From: Psychrosphaera aestuarii
GTDB taxonomy: Bacteria; Pseudomonadota; Gammaproteobacteria; Enterobacterales; Alteromonadaceae
DNA length: 64,000 nucleotides
Direction: 5' to 3'
Assembly (NCBI RefSeq): GCF_017948405.1
Contig: NZ_CP072844.1
Span: forward strand, 310,001 to 374,000
Shown piece after piece: positions 42,509-51,918 of the stretch (the stretch's first letter is position 1; each line of letters opens with the position of its first letter). The notes beneath the pieces were generated by a model. The model did no database searches. It saw only the letters and a list, made by a program, of their open reading frames with translations, and had not been told where the DNA came from. The translations under genes were made by a program, and so were the position numbers.

Positions 42509-44164
42509 TTAATTACGCAGTTTCCATGCATTAATTACCGCTAATATGGCTAGTAAACAGTCTGCAGTAAACCATCTAATATCGCCGTTCACATCGGCAA
42601 ATAAAGTTATTAGCAAAACTGCCACAGAACTGAGACTAAAAATGCATAAACGCGTAAGAAAACGCTGTTGTTGATGTTGCATCAGTTTATATTCCGTCAC
42701 AAAGTCTTGTTTGACCTGCGGAAGACTCTCAATACTTTTTAAACTGCTGAAGACCAACTCTGGCATTTGAGGTGCTTTTTCAAGCCAATATGGTAGGTTC
42801 TGTTTGGTATGCTTTAAGAAAGCTTTCACGCCCATTTGTTCGTTAACCCAGTCTTCCAAAAACGGCTTCGCGGTCTCCCACAAGTCCAATTGAGGGTAAA
42901 GTTGCCTTCCTAACCCTTCTACATAAAGTAATGTTTTCTGGAGTAGAACAAGTTGCGGTTGAACTTGCATTTCAAATTGGCGAGCAGTATCAAATAACCC
43001 AATAAGCACTTGAGCAAATGAAATATCTTCAAGCGGCTTGTTAAAAATTGGCTCGCAAACAGAACGAATGGCCATTTCAAACTGTTCTACATTAATATGG
43101 CTTGGAACCCAGCCTGATTGCACATGCAGTTGAGCCACTTTTAGATAATCACGATTAAAGAACGCAACAAAGTTTTCGGCTAAGTAACGCTTATCTTCTG
43201 AGTTAAGAGTACCGATAATGCCAAAATCAATACCTATGTATTTTGGATCAGACGGGTTTTCACGTGATATAAAAATGTTACCAGGGTGCATATCAGCGTG
43301 AAAAAAACTATCTCGAAATACCTGAGTAAAAAAGACACGAACGCCACGTTCTGCTAACTTCTTTAAATCAGACCCTTGTGCATGAAGCTGCGCGATATCG
43401 GATACAGGAATACCATAAATGCGCTCCATCACGAGTACATTCTGCGAGCAGTAATCGCTATATATTTCTGGAATGTATAAATCATCTGACTGGTCAAAGT
43501 TACGGCGTAGCTGTTGTCCGTTCGCGGCTTCTTGTTGAAGATTTAGTTCGTTTAAAATGGTCTTTTTATATTCTTCTACAACTTCCACGGGACGAAGTCG
43601 CTTGGCTTCTTTTAGAGCCATATCGACTAAATTTGCAAATCCAAGCATAAGTGCAACATCGGCCTGAATTAACTTATCGATATTAGGTCGAATAACTTTG
43701 ACAATAACTTCTTTATTAATAGGCTCTTCGGTACTACCAACATTAATCGTCGCCGTGTGAACTTGTGCTATCGAGGCTGAAGCTAGAGGTTTGACATCAA
43801 AGTCGGTAAACAAGTCTTCGATATTTGCTAAGCGCAAATCCTTTTTTATCGTATCAATGGCAAGACTTGAGTCAAAAGGTGGTACTTGATCTTGTAACTT
43901 ACTCAGTTCAAAACTCAATTCTACAGATAGCAAATCCTTGCGGGTTGAAAGCATTTGCCCAAACTTAATCCAGACGGGACCAAGGCGCTCTAACGCAAGT
44001 CTTAGATTAACGTGTTCAGATTGTGACGCTGACACTTTCGGATACCAAAACAGCAAAGATAATCCAGCTCTCACATACCAAGGTATAAGTTTTTTAGGTA
44101 TCAGCGCAAAAATTCTGAAGTATAAAAAAGTGTGAAAAATTTGAAAGAAGCGAATTAGTCTCAC
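42509..44164 (-). CDS. ubiB: Ubiquinone biosynthesis regulatory kinase-like protein UbiB
   Basis: Atypical ADCK/ABC1 kinase family ATPase needed for ubiquinone synthesis. 551 residues. Family signature in the N-terminal extension: [16 protein letters not shown]; then [20 protein letters not shown] and [12 protein letters not shown] with IGIDFGIIG. Two hydrophobic helices end the protein (about residues 500-545). The start is GTG 44164, overlapping the ubiJ stop (GTGA), with AAGGA upstream. Order ubiE-ubiJ-ubiB as in E. coli. Confidence 0.96.
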   Translation of the reverse strand: MRLIRFFQIFHTFLYFRIFALIPKKLIPWYVRAGLSLLFWYPKVSASQSEHVNLRLALERLGPVWIKFGQMLSTRKDLLSVELSFELSKLQDQVPPFDSSLAIDTIKKDLRLANIEDLFTDFDVKPLASASIAQVHTATINVGSTEEPINKEVIVKVIRPNIDKLIQADVALMLGFANLVDMALKEAKRLRPVEVVEEYKKTILNELNLQQEAANGQQLRRNFDQSDDLYIPEIYSDYCSQNVLVMERIYGIPVSDIAQLHAQGSDLKKLAERGVRVFFTQVFRDSFFHADMHPGNIFISRENPSDPKYIGIDFGIIGTLNSEDKRYLAENFVAFFNRDYLKVAQLHVQSGWVPSHINVEQFEMAIRSVCEPIFNKPLEDISFAQVLIGLFDTARQFEMQVQPQLVLLQKTLLYVEGLGRQLYPQLDLWETAKPFLEDWVNEQMGVKAFLKHTKQNLPYWLEKAPQMPELVFSSLKSIESLPQVKQDFVTEYKLMQHQQQRFLTRLCIFSLSSVAVLLITLFADVNGDIRWFTADCLLAILAVINAWKLRN

Positions 44165-44769
44165 ATCTTTTCCTTAATAGAGTTTAATGATGCTATTAGT
44201 TTTTCGGTGCGCGCAGAAATTAAATCTACTTGATTGGAAAATAGCTCTACTTCAATACTACTTGGAACCACTTTTAGCTCCTCAGTAAGTGCTGTTTGAA
44301 CAGTATAGTCAAGGTCAACTTGCTTACGCTTAAGCGTATCAACAGCTTTTTTGCCCGAGCTGAACACCTTGTGTGTGAGACCGTCACCTAAATAAGAAGA
44401 GCACCATTCTTGCCAATCAATACCGTTGTCCATAAACAAAGCTGAAAACTTTTGGGCGACACTTAGTTCACCTTCAAGTTCTAGCAAATCTTGCTTTATT
44501 AGTGAGGTAATTTGAGTTGCATCCGAGAGCTTCTTTAAATGTGACAATTCAGTTTTAACAAAACAATCTCTTATTGAGGTTTCGCTAGACAGTCTAAGTT
44601 TGCCGTTATAAACACTCAAATTAACAGACAATTTGATGTCGGTTAACTCAACACTTAATGATTTACCCTCAAGCGAACCAAGTTTATCTGCAGCAGAATG
44701 ATCATGTGCGAGCGCTTTATTGAGCGCAGGTTCCGCAATAGAAAATAAGGCCTGCTGCACTAAAATCAA
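44161..44769 (-). CDS. ubiJ: Ubiquinone biosynthesis accessory factor UbiJ
   Basis: SCP2-domain lipid-binding protein that scaffolds the soluble Ubi complex. 202 residues: an N-terminal SCP2-like domain (about 15-110) and a C-terminal helical region ([19 protein letters not shown]). Similarity to E. coli UbiJ is low in sequence; position between ubiE and ubiB and architecture make the call. The start is TTG 44769, overlapping the ubiE stop (TTGA) with AAAGGA 7 bases upstream. A GTG three codons later is possible. Confidence 0.85.
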   Translation of the reverse strand: MILVQQALFSIAEPALNKALAHDHSAADKLGSLEGKSLSVELTDIKLSVNLSVYNGKLRLSSETSIRDCFVKTELSHLKKLSDATQITSLIKQDLLELEGELSVAQKFSALFMDNGIDWQEWCSSYLGDGLTHKVFSSGKKAVDTLKRKQVDLDYTVQTALTEELKVVPSSIEVELFSNQVDLISARTEKLIASLNSIKEKM

Positions 44770-45527
44770 AACTTAAATCCTTTGTGCAAAGCAACGATAC
44801 CGCCCGTTAAGTTGTGATATTCAACTTGTTCAAACCCAGCTGTTTCCATCATCGACTTAAGAGTATCTTGATCTGGGTGCATGCGGATTGATTCTGATAA
44901 GTACTGATAGCTATCTTTGTCGTTTGCAATAACGCCACCCATCGTTGGTAATATATTAAACGAATAAAAGTCGTATGCTTTATTTAACCAGTCCTGCTGA
45001 GGTTTAGAAAACTCTAAAACCAATAAACGGCCTCCTGGCTTTAATACTCTAAAAATCGACGCAAGTGCATTATCTTTATTTGTAACATTTCGTAAACCAA
45101 ACGCGATAGTGACAAGGTCAAAAGTATTGTCAGCAAAGGGTAATGCCTCAGCATTAGCTTGCACGTATTCAATGTTACCGACATAACCTTTGTTACGTAA
45201 TTTTTCTCGACCAACTTTAATCATGGAGTCATTAATATCGGCAAGAACAACTTGGCCAGTAGAACCAACAATGTCACTGAACTTGCGGGTTAGGTCACCA
45301 GTCCCGCCAGCTAAGTCTAAGACTTTATTTCCAGGTCGAACGGCACTAGCATCAATTGTAAAGCGCTTCCAAAGACGATGAACGCCAAACGACATTAGGT
45401 CATTCATAATGTCATATTTAGCTGCAACCGAATGAAAAACACTCGCGACCATTTTTTCTTTGTCGTTTTTATCTATGGTTTGGTAGCCGAAATGGGTCTT
45501 GCCTGATGATTCATTGTCAGTTTTCAT
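44766..45527 (-). CDS. ubiE: Ubiquinone/menaquinone C-methyltransferase UbiE
   Basis: S-adenosylmethionine-dependent C-methyltransferase of ubiquinone (and menaquinone) synthesis. 253 residues, near E. coli's 251. Motif [16 protein letters not shown], the family signature [19 protein letters not shown], and [23 protein letters not shown] segment with [16 protein letters not shown]. First gene of ubiE-ubiJ-ubiB, all overlapping by 4 bases. Confidence 0.97.
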   Translation of the reverse strand: MKTDNESSGKTHFGYQTIDKNDKEKMVASVFHSVAAKYDIMNDLMSFGVHRLWKRFTIDASAVRPGNKVLDLAGGTGDLTRKFSDIVGSTGQVVLADINDSMIKVGREKLRNKGYVGNIEYVQANAEALPFADNTFDLVTIAFGLRNVTNKDNALASIFRVLKPGGRLLVLEFSKPQQDWLNKAYDFYSFNILPTMGGVIANDKDSYQYLSESIRMHPDQDTLKSMMETAGFEQVEYHNLTGGIVALHKGFKF

Positions 45528-45712
45528 TTGATCTTCACGTCATACTGGAATAAGTTGTCGTTAGTTTACTGAAATGTTGGATGAATACCAAATAACAGTG
45601 ACGAAGAAATGTAATACTATTGTTGTTTATGCTTGGTTTAGAATAAATATCTTTAATAATTGTAAAGTTATTTGCTAGACTTATTTTTGACGAATAAATT
45701 TTGAGCGAACGA

Positions 45713-46249
45713 ATGCGAATTTTGGTTGTTTTTGTAACCATGCTGTTTAGCATATCCCTTGCCGATGCAAATCAGCAGGCTTTGTTGCGCGTGCAATGGC
45801 AACAGCTTTCGCTTCAAAACAATCTTTTATCTGACGCTGAAAAGTTAGAACGTATCCAAGCATTAAGCTCACTTATCTCGCTGAATAAAAATTCTCCAAC
45901 GCAAGTTGTTCAAACCCCACTAGAACTTTTTGAAAGTGGCGAAGCAACAGAAGCCGAGCTCGCCTTCTCAAAATGGATAATGGCAAAGAAGCTTGGTTTA
46001 CCAGCGGAGCAGTTTCGCTTGGTATACGTACAAAATAAAGAAAACTTGTCTAGACAGGTTTGGTTAGCTTGGTTTGGTGACGATCAAGTAAAATTAATAA
46101 CATCATCGGACATTATTGAGCGTTCAAGCTCAGTAAAAAAATATCAATCAGAAGTAGAAATCATATCTGTTGTTGATCCTGAACACATTTTAACTAGCCG
46201 TAACAATGCTCGCGTGACAAATGGTGCACAACAACTCACTATTATTTAA
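45713..46249 (+). CDS. LapG-like periplasmic protein, apparently catalytically dead
   Basis: 178-residue exported protein with signal peptide (hydrophobic ILVVFVTMLFSISLADA). From remembered family sequence, the central part resembles LapG, the periplasmic cysteine protease (DUF920/C93) that releases biofilm adhesins: EAELAFSKWIMAKKLGLPAE then QFRLVYVQN, corresponding to DCEDYAIAKY...RRLGVPAE...LRLVYV. The catalytic Cys position is Glu80 and the catalytic His position (35 residues on) is Gln115, in RQVWLAWF. The protein has no Cys or His in that core. So it would be a pseudoprotease, also shorter than LapG (about 230). Support: the next gene, 20 bases later, encodes a LapD-like receptor. ATG 45713 is preferred over TTG 45701. 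The family assignment is inference and unaligned by tool. Confidence 0.55.
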   Translation: MRILVVFVTMLFSISLADANQQALLRVQWQQLSLQNNLLSDAEKLERIQALSSLISLNKNSPTQVVQTPLELFESGEATEAELAFSKWIMAKKLGLPAEQFRLVYVQNKENLSRQVWLAWFGDDQVKLITSSDIIERSSSVKKYQSEVEIISVVDPEHILTSRNNARVTNGAQQLTII

Positions 46250-46269
46250 GATAAATATCGCAGGGATTT

Positions 46270-48210
46270 ATGAAGTTATCACGGCAATTAGTTGTTATTC
46301 AAAGTGTCATCATTGCACTTTTAGTTATTGGATATGCGTGGCTTTCATTACTTAATATTCGTCAGTTAACGATTCAAGAATTAGTTAATCAATCTAATAC
46401 ATCCGTTCAATATTTAGTTGCCCCCATTCAACAAGCCGTTATAGAAGGTAATGAAGCGGCCTACAAATCGAAAATTGATACGTATTACGATTCTGGTAAC
46501 TATTCTAGAATTTCACTTTTTGGTAACGATGATTTAATGCCTAGGTTGTATGAACGAAACGACTTAGATCAAACCGCGCAAGTTCCTATCTGGTTTATAA
46601 AACTTTTTCCGGTTGACCCTATTATAGGCAAAAAAGAGATATACCAAGGGTTAGATCGATTAGCCTACTTAGAAGTTCAAATTCATCCATTCGCGTTTTA
46701 TCAATTTGTTTGGAAGCAATTTGTCGATATTATCGTGGTTACCGTATTTGTTGCATTGGTTGCGTGGGCACTTGGTTTTGCATTAATCAATATTGTTTTG
46801 CAGCCTATTATTGCAGTAAAAAGACAAGCTGCAGCCGTGACCAATAAACACTACCCGCAGATTACTAAGCACTCAGGAATTGCTGAATTTGAGCAACTTA
46901 TTGAAGTGCACAACACTATGACAAATCAAGTAAAAGCACTATTTTCACAGCAGCAAAAGCAATTAGACAGCCTGAAAGAAAGTTTGTACCACGAAGCAAG
47001 TTCAGGTTTACCTAATCGTGAGTATTTTCAACTTACGTTATCCGATTTTCTTAATCGAAAAAATGAGCGATTAATGGGTGGATTGGTCATGATCCACTTA
47101 CATGATATTACTAAGCTTAGGCATGAAGAGAGCTTTTCTGCTTACCAAGAGGTGGTCGAGTACGTCATTAAGGTGGTTGAGCGCGTAACCGGTATGGGTA
47201 AAAATGCGCCACTGTTTCAGCTTAATGAACAAGACTTTGCGCTTCTTTTATTGCATCAAGGTACATCAGAAATCCTTGAATACAGCAAGCTTATTGTAAG
47301 GCAGCTTGAAGATTGTGAAGCGTTAAATCAACTCGGTGGATGTTATTTAGGGGCCAGTGAGATATTGGAGCAAGATACGCCTCAGTCAATCACAACAAGA
47401 ACGGATGAAGCGTTAAAACATGCTAAGAAGGCGGATAAACGTTTCTACATGGATAAGTCTAGTGGCGAGTCTAATAGCAATGCACTTTTCAAATCCAAAG
47501 AAGAGCTGATTCACGCAATAAACAAAGCTCGAATAGAGTTTTTTGTTCAGCCTGTTGTCGACCCAGTTTCTAATGAAAAGTTATTTACTGAGTTATATAC
47601 CAAGCTTTCTGTCGACGAAGTGACTCTCTCATTACCTCAACTACTTATTCTGGCTGAGAAGTATGAAGTAACGGAAAACCTTGATAAGAAAATACTATTA
47701 GAAGTGCAGAAACATTTTCAGCTTGGTGCGTTAAATGGAAAAATATCAATTAATGTATCAGCATTCTCGTTTCATTCTGTGGCGTTTCAAACTTGGCTCT
47801 TTGCTTGGTTGTCTGAAGAGCCTGATGTTGCAAAAAGTATTATCATGGAATTTGATGAAATTGATTTAGCACACACCACACAGGCGCGTGAAATTAGCTA
47901 TAAGTTGGCCAACAATGGTGTAGAACTAGCGATTGATCATTTTGGTCGTGGTTCTAGCAGTTTGTCACGTTTTTCAGATATGAAACTACATTGGTTAAAA
48001 ATTGATAGCCGTTATATCCAGAAAGATTTGACCAATACTAATCGTGATTACTTAAAAATGATCTGTGAGCTGGTGGACAAATTAGGAGTGAAAGCAATTA
48101 TTCCTAACATCGAAACTGATGAGCAAGTGACTTTGGCGCAAGAGGTTGGTTGTGCTGGTATTCAGGGCTTTAAAATCGCGAAACCAGTGTCTATATTTGA
48201 ACAGATTTAG
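46270..48210 (+). CDS. LapD-like receptor with degenerate GGDEF and EAL domains
   Basis: 646-residue inner-membrane receptor. Order: membrane helix (8-28), periplasmic LapD/MoxY-N domain (about 30-150) with YYDSGNYSRISLF and VPIWFIKLFPVDP, second helix (about 152-178), HAMP, degenerate GGDEF (about 240-395), degenerate EAL (about 405-646). GGDEF signature is NEQDF (319-323); EAL is ELY (441-443), and DDFGTGYSSL is DHFGRGSSSL. LapD is likewise inactive and senses cyclic di-GMP through its EAL domain. LapD Trp125, which contacts LapG, aligns with Leu128 here. Ends tail to tail with a diguanylate cyclase gene (4-base overlap). LapD homology is strong; function is inferred. Confidence 0.85.
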   Translation: MKLSRQLVVIQSVIIALLVIGYAWLSLLNIRQLTIQELVNQSNTSVQYLVAPIQQAVIEGNEAAYKSKIDTYYDSGNYSRISLFGNDDLMPRLYERNDLDQTAQVPIWFIKLFPVDPIIGKKEIYQGLDRLAYLEVQIHPFAFYQFVWKQFVDIIVVTVFVALVAWALGFALINIVLQPIIAVKRQAAAVTNKHYPQITKHSGIAEFEQLIEVHNTMTNQVKALFSQQQKQLDSLKESLYHEASSGLPNREYFQLTLSDFLNRKNERLMGGLVMIHLHDITKLRHEESFSAYQEVVEYVIKVVERVTGMGKNAPLFQLNEQDFALLLLHQGTSEILEYSKLIVRQLEDCEALNQLGGCYLGASEILEQDTPQSITTRTDEALKHAKKADKRFYMDKSSGESNSNALFKSKEELIHAINKARIEFFVQPVVDPVSNEKLFTELYTKLSVDEVTLSLPQLLILAEKYEVTENLDKKILLEVQKHFQLGALNGKISINVSAFSFHSVAFQTWLFAWLSEEPDVAKSIIMEFDEIDLAHTTQAREISYKLANNGVELAIDHFGRGSSSLSRFSDMKLHWLKIDSRYIQKDLTNTNRDYLKMICELVDKLGVKAIIPNIETDEQVTLAQEVGCAGIQGFKIAKPVSIFEQI

Positions 48211-49211
48211 TCAACAAAAACGCGATTTCGACCTGTTGCTTTTGCCATTCTAAGAGCAGAGTTTGCGCGTTGTATTGTGCCATCAAGGCCAAGTTTGTCA
48301 TTAAACTCTGTAACACCTAGTGATACAGTGATCTTAGGCAGTTTTTCTTTGCTCTTTGCATTTACAAATTGCAGTTTTTCTACACCAAGTCTAACTTTTT
48401 CTGCGACTTCTTTAGCCGCTTGTTTTGATGTCTCAGGAATAAGAACCAAAAACTCTTCACCACCAGTTCGAATTGGTAAACCAGAATCTGAAACATAACT
48501 TTTAACTTTCTGGGCTACTTTGGACAAGATGACATTACCGACGGTTACGCCATAGTTATCATTAAACTGTTTAAAGTGATCTAGGTTTATAGCAATGGCA
48601 GCTATTTTTGTAATATCATTTTCTAACCACATATCAACAGTTGCGTTCATTACGCTTCGGTCAAATAAGCCGGTCAGCTGATCAAGTTTACGACTTTCTT
48701 CAACTTCGTTAATTTGTTGTTGTAAGGCTGCAGTTCGCTTTTGCGCCTGCTTTAATGCATTCACTAAAACCTTTTGCGCACTTTTCATCGAAGAAGTAAC
48801 TTTTAATAATCGTTCAATGACTTGTTGAGACGTTTGAATATCACTTTTATCTAATAGTAATAAACCTTCATCAAGCATAGTAATGTAATTTGACGTGTCT
48901 TTTTGCGCTTTCGAGGCGTGTCGGGTTGTTGCGTCGACAACGGCATTTATATCTTTTACTAAAGCGCCTTGGTTATCATCTGCAACGAGCAAGTGTCTTT
49001 GAAATAAAGACTCCATAAGGAATGAGTCGATTGTGCGACCAGATTTGATATCAGAATCAAGTTCACGATTTAAATCTGCGTTCGAGTCAGCGACATATTC
49101 ATAAACCACACTGTAGTTTATAGGACTAGCTGGCAAGCGATATTGCTTTAAAAAACCCAAAGCTTTTTGAAGCTTTTGGTCTGCTTGCTCCATAGTATCC
49201 TGATATTTCAT
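48207..49211 (-). CDS. Cytosolic diguanylate cyclase
   Basis: 334 residues, no membrane segment. The N-terminal helical region (about 1-165), with coiled-coil stretch AQKRTAALQQQINEVEESRKLD, feeds a GGDEF domain with intact TGGEEFLVLIPET (about 250). The N-terminal pattern (LKQYRLPASPINYSVVYEYV) is common in soluble marine-bacterial diguanylate cyclases, but its ligand is unknown. It is convergent with the LapD-like receptor gene, overlapping it by 4 bases; physical linkage suggests, but does not prove, that it supplies that receptor with cyclic di-GMP. Confidence 0.92.
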   Translation of the reverse strand: MKYQDTMEQADQKLQKALGFLKQYRLPASPINYSVVYEYVADSNADLNRELDSDIKSGRTIDSFLMESLFQRHLLVADDNQGALVKDINAVVDATTRHASKAQKDTSNYITMLDEGLLLLDKSDIQTSQQVIERLLKVTSSMKSAQKVLVNALKQAQKRTAALQQQINEVEESRKLDQLTGLFDRSVMNATVDMWLENDITKIAAIAINLDHFKQFNDNYGVTVGNVILSKVAQKVKSYVSDSGLPIRTGGEEFLVLIPETSKQAAKEVAEKVRLGVEKLQFVNAKSKEKLPKITVSLGVTEFNDKLGLDGTIQRANSALRMAKATGRNRVFVD

Positions 49212-49410
49212 TAAGTACCGACTCCGAAACGACTAACTAAAATGCTTCATGGGGATTGCAGTGGAATATGTATATACAATCTCAATTACACAAGAATATT
49301 TTTATAGGTTAGGCTAGTAAACTAAATTCCTTTTATTTTCAGGTCAAGGAAATACTGTAATAATCAGTGTTTAATTCTATATTTTTACAAAATGCACAAT
49401 AAGAGAATAA

Positions 49411-50097
49411 ATGTCAGTACTAAAAGCGCGCAGTGATGCTCAAAAGTTAGCCAAAAAGCAAGCGATCATAGACGCAGCCAATCAGCTTTATAGCCAAGGT
49501 GACCTTCCTTCTATCCAGCAAATAGCAAACCAAGCCGGGGTCGCAAAAGGGACCGTGTACCTTTATTTCTCATCAAAAGAAGGCATATTTTTAAATATAT
49601 ATGAACAATTGTGGATAGACTGCGTTAATAGTTTTGAGCGTGTTGAAAAGCCTGAACGATCATTTAAAGGTTCTGAAAAATCAACCTGTCACCTTTTGCC
49701 AGTTGTAAACTATTGGCTAGAAAACCCCAGGTTTAGTCGCCTACTAGCAATGAAGGATGCGCTTCTAATGCCGAGTCTTTCTAAACAAGAGTTGGCTGAA
49801 TTTAATCAAAACTGTCGAGATGTGCTGTTAAAAAAGGCGCGACAAATATCGTTAATAAATGTGGACTCAGTGCGCATAAATGAATATGCCGATCTAATTG
49901 ATTTAACAATAAAGTTAATCCAATTGGTCTGGCTACAAGATTCTATGTATGATACTCAGCTCCCTGATAAGCAGAGCTTTTGTCGAAACGTAGAACAAGT
50001 CGTTGCTCCTCATTGGAATTGCTTTCAAGACAAGAACGAAGCCAACAAGCCTAGGCGCAAAGGTTGGCGGTCTTTATTAGGAACATCGAAAAGTTAA
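49411..50097 (+). CDS. TetR-family transcriptional regulator
   Basis: 228-residue repressor-type protein. N-terminal TetR helix-turn-helix: AIIDAANQLYSQGDLPSIQQIANQ, then AGVAKGTVYLYFSSKEGIF (about residues 18-60). The C-terminal ligand domain is unassigned. It ends 17 bases before the DUF885 lipoprotein gene and probably shares a transcript with it. No clear operator is visible in the 198-base upstream gap. The ligand and targets cannot be predicted. Confidence 0.9.
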   Translation: MSVLKARSDAQKLAKKQAIIDAANQLYSQGDLPSIQQIANQAGVAKGTVYLYFSSKEGIFLNIYEQLWIDCVNSFERVEKPERSFKGSEKSTCHLLPVVNYWLENPRFSRLLAMKDALLMPSLSKQELAEFNQNCRDVLLKKARQISLINVDSVRINEYADLIDLTIKLIQLVWLQDSMYDTQLPDKQSFCRNVEQVVAPHWNCFQDKNEANKPRRKGWRSLLGTSKS

Positions 50098-50114
50098 TTA
50101 ACAGGAGAGTAAAA

Positions 50115-51899
50115 ATGAAGTCGGGTGTTACGTCTGTATACTTTAAAAAAGCCGTTATATTAGTTATCTCTATGTTGTTAATGTCATGCGCTACCGTTAA
50201 TTCTTCAGCTAGCAACAGCAATAAAGCATTTCAAGTTACAGCCGATCAGGTGTGGCAAACCTATCTAAAAGCAAACCCGTTAACGGCAAGCTACTTTGGA
50301 GACTCTGATAGTGCGGCAAAACTGCCAGACCTATCCCCTGAGGGAATCAAAGCAAACCAACAATTATTAATTGCCTTGCTTACTGAATTAAAAACATTTG
50401 AACGCTTAGCTTTATCTGAACAGAATCAAATTAACTTACAGATATTAACTCATCGTCTACAAAACGATTTAGATCAAATAAAGTTCAAAAGCCACTATAT
50501 GCCATTAACAGCGGAAGGTGGATTTCATACTTCACTTGCTTTTTTACCGGCCAATACCAAACTCTCGTCTACAACGGATATAGATAATTACCTGCAAAGA
50601 CTTAAAGCCTTCAAAGTATATTTTGAGCAAAACATATATTGGATGAAAGAAGGCATTAAAATTGGCTATACGCAGCCACAGATAGTGCTAAACGGCTATG
50701 AGCAAAGTATCGATGGCTTGATTGCCAGTGACCCTTCAAAAAGCATTTTTTACCAGCCATTCGCTAAGTTGGACTTTCTTGCAGAAAGTGAACGCCAAGA
50801 GTATCAGCAAAAAGCGAAATCGGTTATCAGACAGTTTGTAAATCCCGCATACCAAGCGTTTCGTGATTTTATGATTAATGAATATACCCCGAACGCTAAG
50901 CGCTCTATAGGGATTAATTCGATACCAAATGGCATTGCGTATTACCAAAATCGGGCTAAACACTACACCACAACAGAGCTGACGGTAGAGCAAATTCATC
51001 AACTTGGTTTGGATGAGGTTGCTCGTATACGCTTAGAAATGGCAAAAGTGATAGAACAAGTTGGGTTTGAAGGAAGTTTCAGCGAATTTTTAAACTTTTT
51101 AAGAACCGATCCTCAGTTTTATGCAACATCGCCAAAACAACTGCTGATGGAAGCGAGTTATATTGCTAAAAAAATGGATGCAGAATTACCTAAACTGTTT
51201 CAATTGCTACCTAGAACACCTTATGGCGTTGCGCCTGTGCCTGAACACATCGCCCCTAAATATACGACGGGTCGATATGTCTCGGCGGCAAAAGATATCG
51301 ATGCCGGATACTATTGGGTAAATACTTATGCCTTAGATAGACGCCCTTTGTATGAACTTGAAGCGTTAACTCTTCATGAAGCCGTACCGGGTCATCATTT
51401 GCAAATCTCGTTAACGAGAGAGCTTGAAAACACGCCAAAATACCGCTCGTCATATTATCTTTCTGCGTTTGGAGAAGGTTGGGGACTGTATTCGGAGTGG
51501 CTTGGGCTCGAAGTGGGATTTTATCAAGACCCTTATTCAAACTTTGGCCGACTGACATACGAAATGTGGCGGGCCTTAAGGTTAGTGGTTGATACCGGTA
51601 TGCATATTAAAGGCTGGAGTAGGCAGCAAGCGATTGATTATATGACTCAAAATAGTGCACTATCCGCACATAATATCCAAACGGAAGTGGATAGATATAT
51701 ATCGTGGCCTGGACAAGCCTTGTCGTATAAAATCGGTGAAATCACGATTAAAAAGCAGAGACAAAAAGCAGAACAGGCATTAGGCGCTAAGTTTGATGTA
51801 AGAGCTTTTCATTACCATGTCTTGAAAAATGGCTCGGTAACACTATCTCAGCTTGAACGACAAGTTCAAGATTACATCAATACAGTAAACAAAAATTAG
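50115..51899 (+). CDS. DUF885 lipoprotein, probable zinc peptidase-like enzyme
   Basis: 594-residue exported lipoprotein. A signal sequence ends in the lipobox LMSC, giving a lipidated Cys; Ser at +3 is not an inner-membrane retention Asp, so outer-membrane sorting is likely. The body is DUF885, helical, with the metal-site motif HEAVPGHHLQ near residue 421 and later FGEGWGLYSEWLG and YISWPGQALSYKIG. Members are often annotated as X-Pro dipeptidyl-peptidase-like. ATG 50115 with AGGAGAG upstream is preferred to a longer form starting inside the TetR gene. Confidence 0.88.
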   Translation: MKSGVTSVYFKKAVILVISMLLMSCATVNSSASNSNKAFQVTADQVWQTYLKANPLTASYFGDSDSAAKLPDLSPEGIKANQQLLIALLTELKTFERLALSEQNQINLQILTHRLQNDLDQIKFKSHYMPLTAEGGFHTSLAFLPANTKLSSTTDIDNYLQRLKAFKVYFEQNIYWMKEGIKIGYTQPQIVLNGYEQSIDGLIASDPSKSIFYQPFAKLDFLAESERQEYQQKAKSVIRQFVNPAYQAFRDFMINEYTPNAKRSIGINSIPNGIAYYQNRAKHYTTTELTVEQIHQLGLDEVARIRLEMAKVIEQVGFEGSFSEFLNFLRTDPQFYATSPKQLLMEASYIAKKMDAELPKLFQLLPRTPYGVAPVPEHIAPKYTTGRYVSAAKDIDAGYYWVNTYALDRRPLYELEALTLHEAVPGHHLQISLTRELENTPKYRSSYYLSAFGEGWGLYSEWLGLEVGFYQDPYSNFGRLTYEMWRALRLVVDTGMHIKGWSRQQAIDYMTQNSALSAHNIQTEVDRYISWPGQALSYKIGEITIKKQRQKAEQALGAKFDVRAFHYHVLKNGSVTLSQLERQVQDYINTVNKN

Positions 51900-51918
51900 A
51901 GAGTAAAAGGAATCTGTC

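Noticed and set aside
49353..49369. Possible operator ACTG-N7-CAGT upstream of the TetR gene
   Set aside because: Arms are only 4 bases and the outer positions do not match, so chance occurrence is likely.
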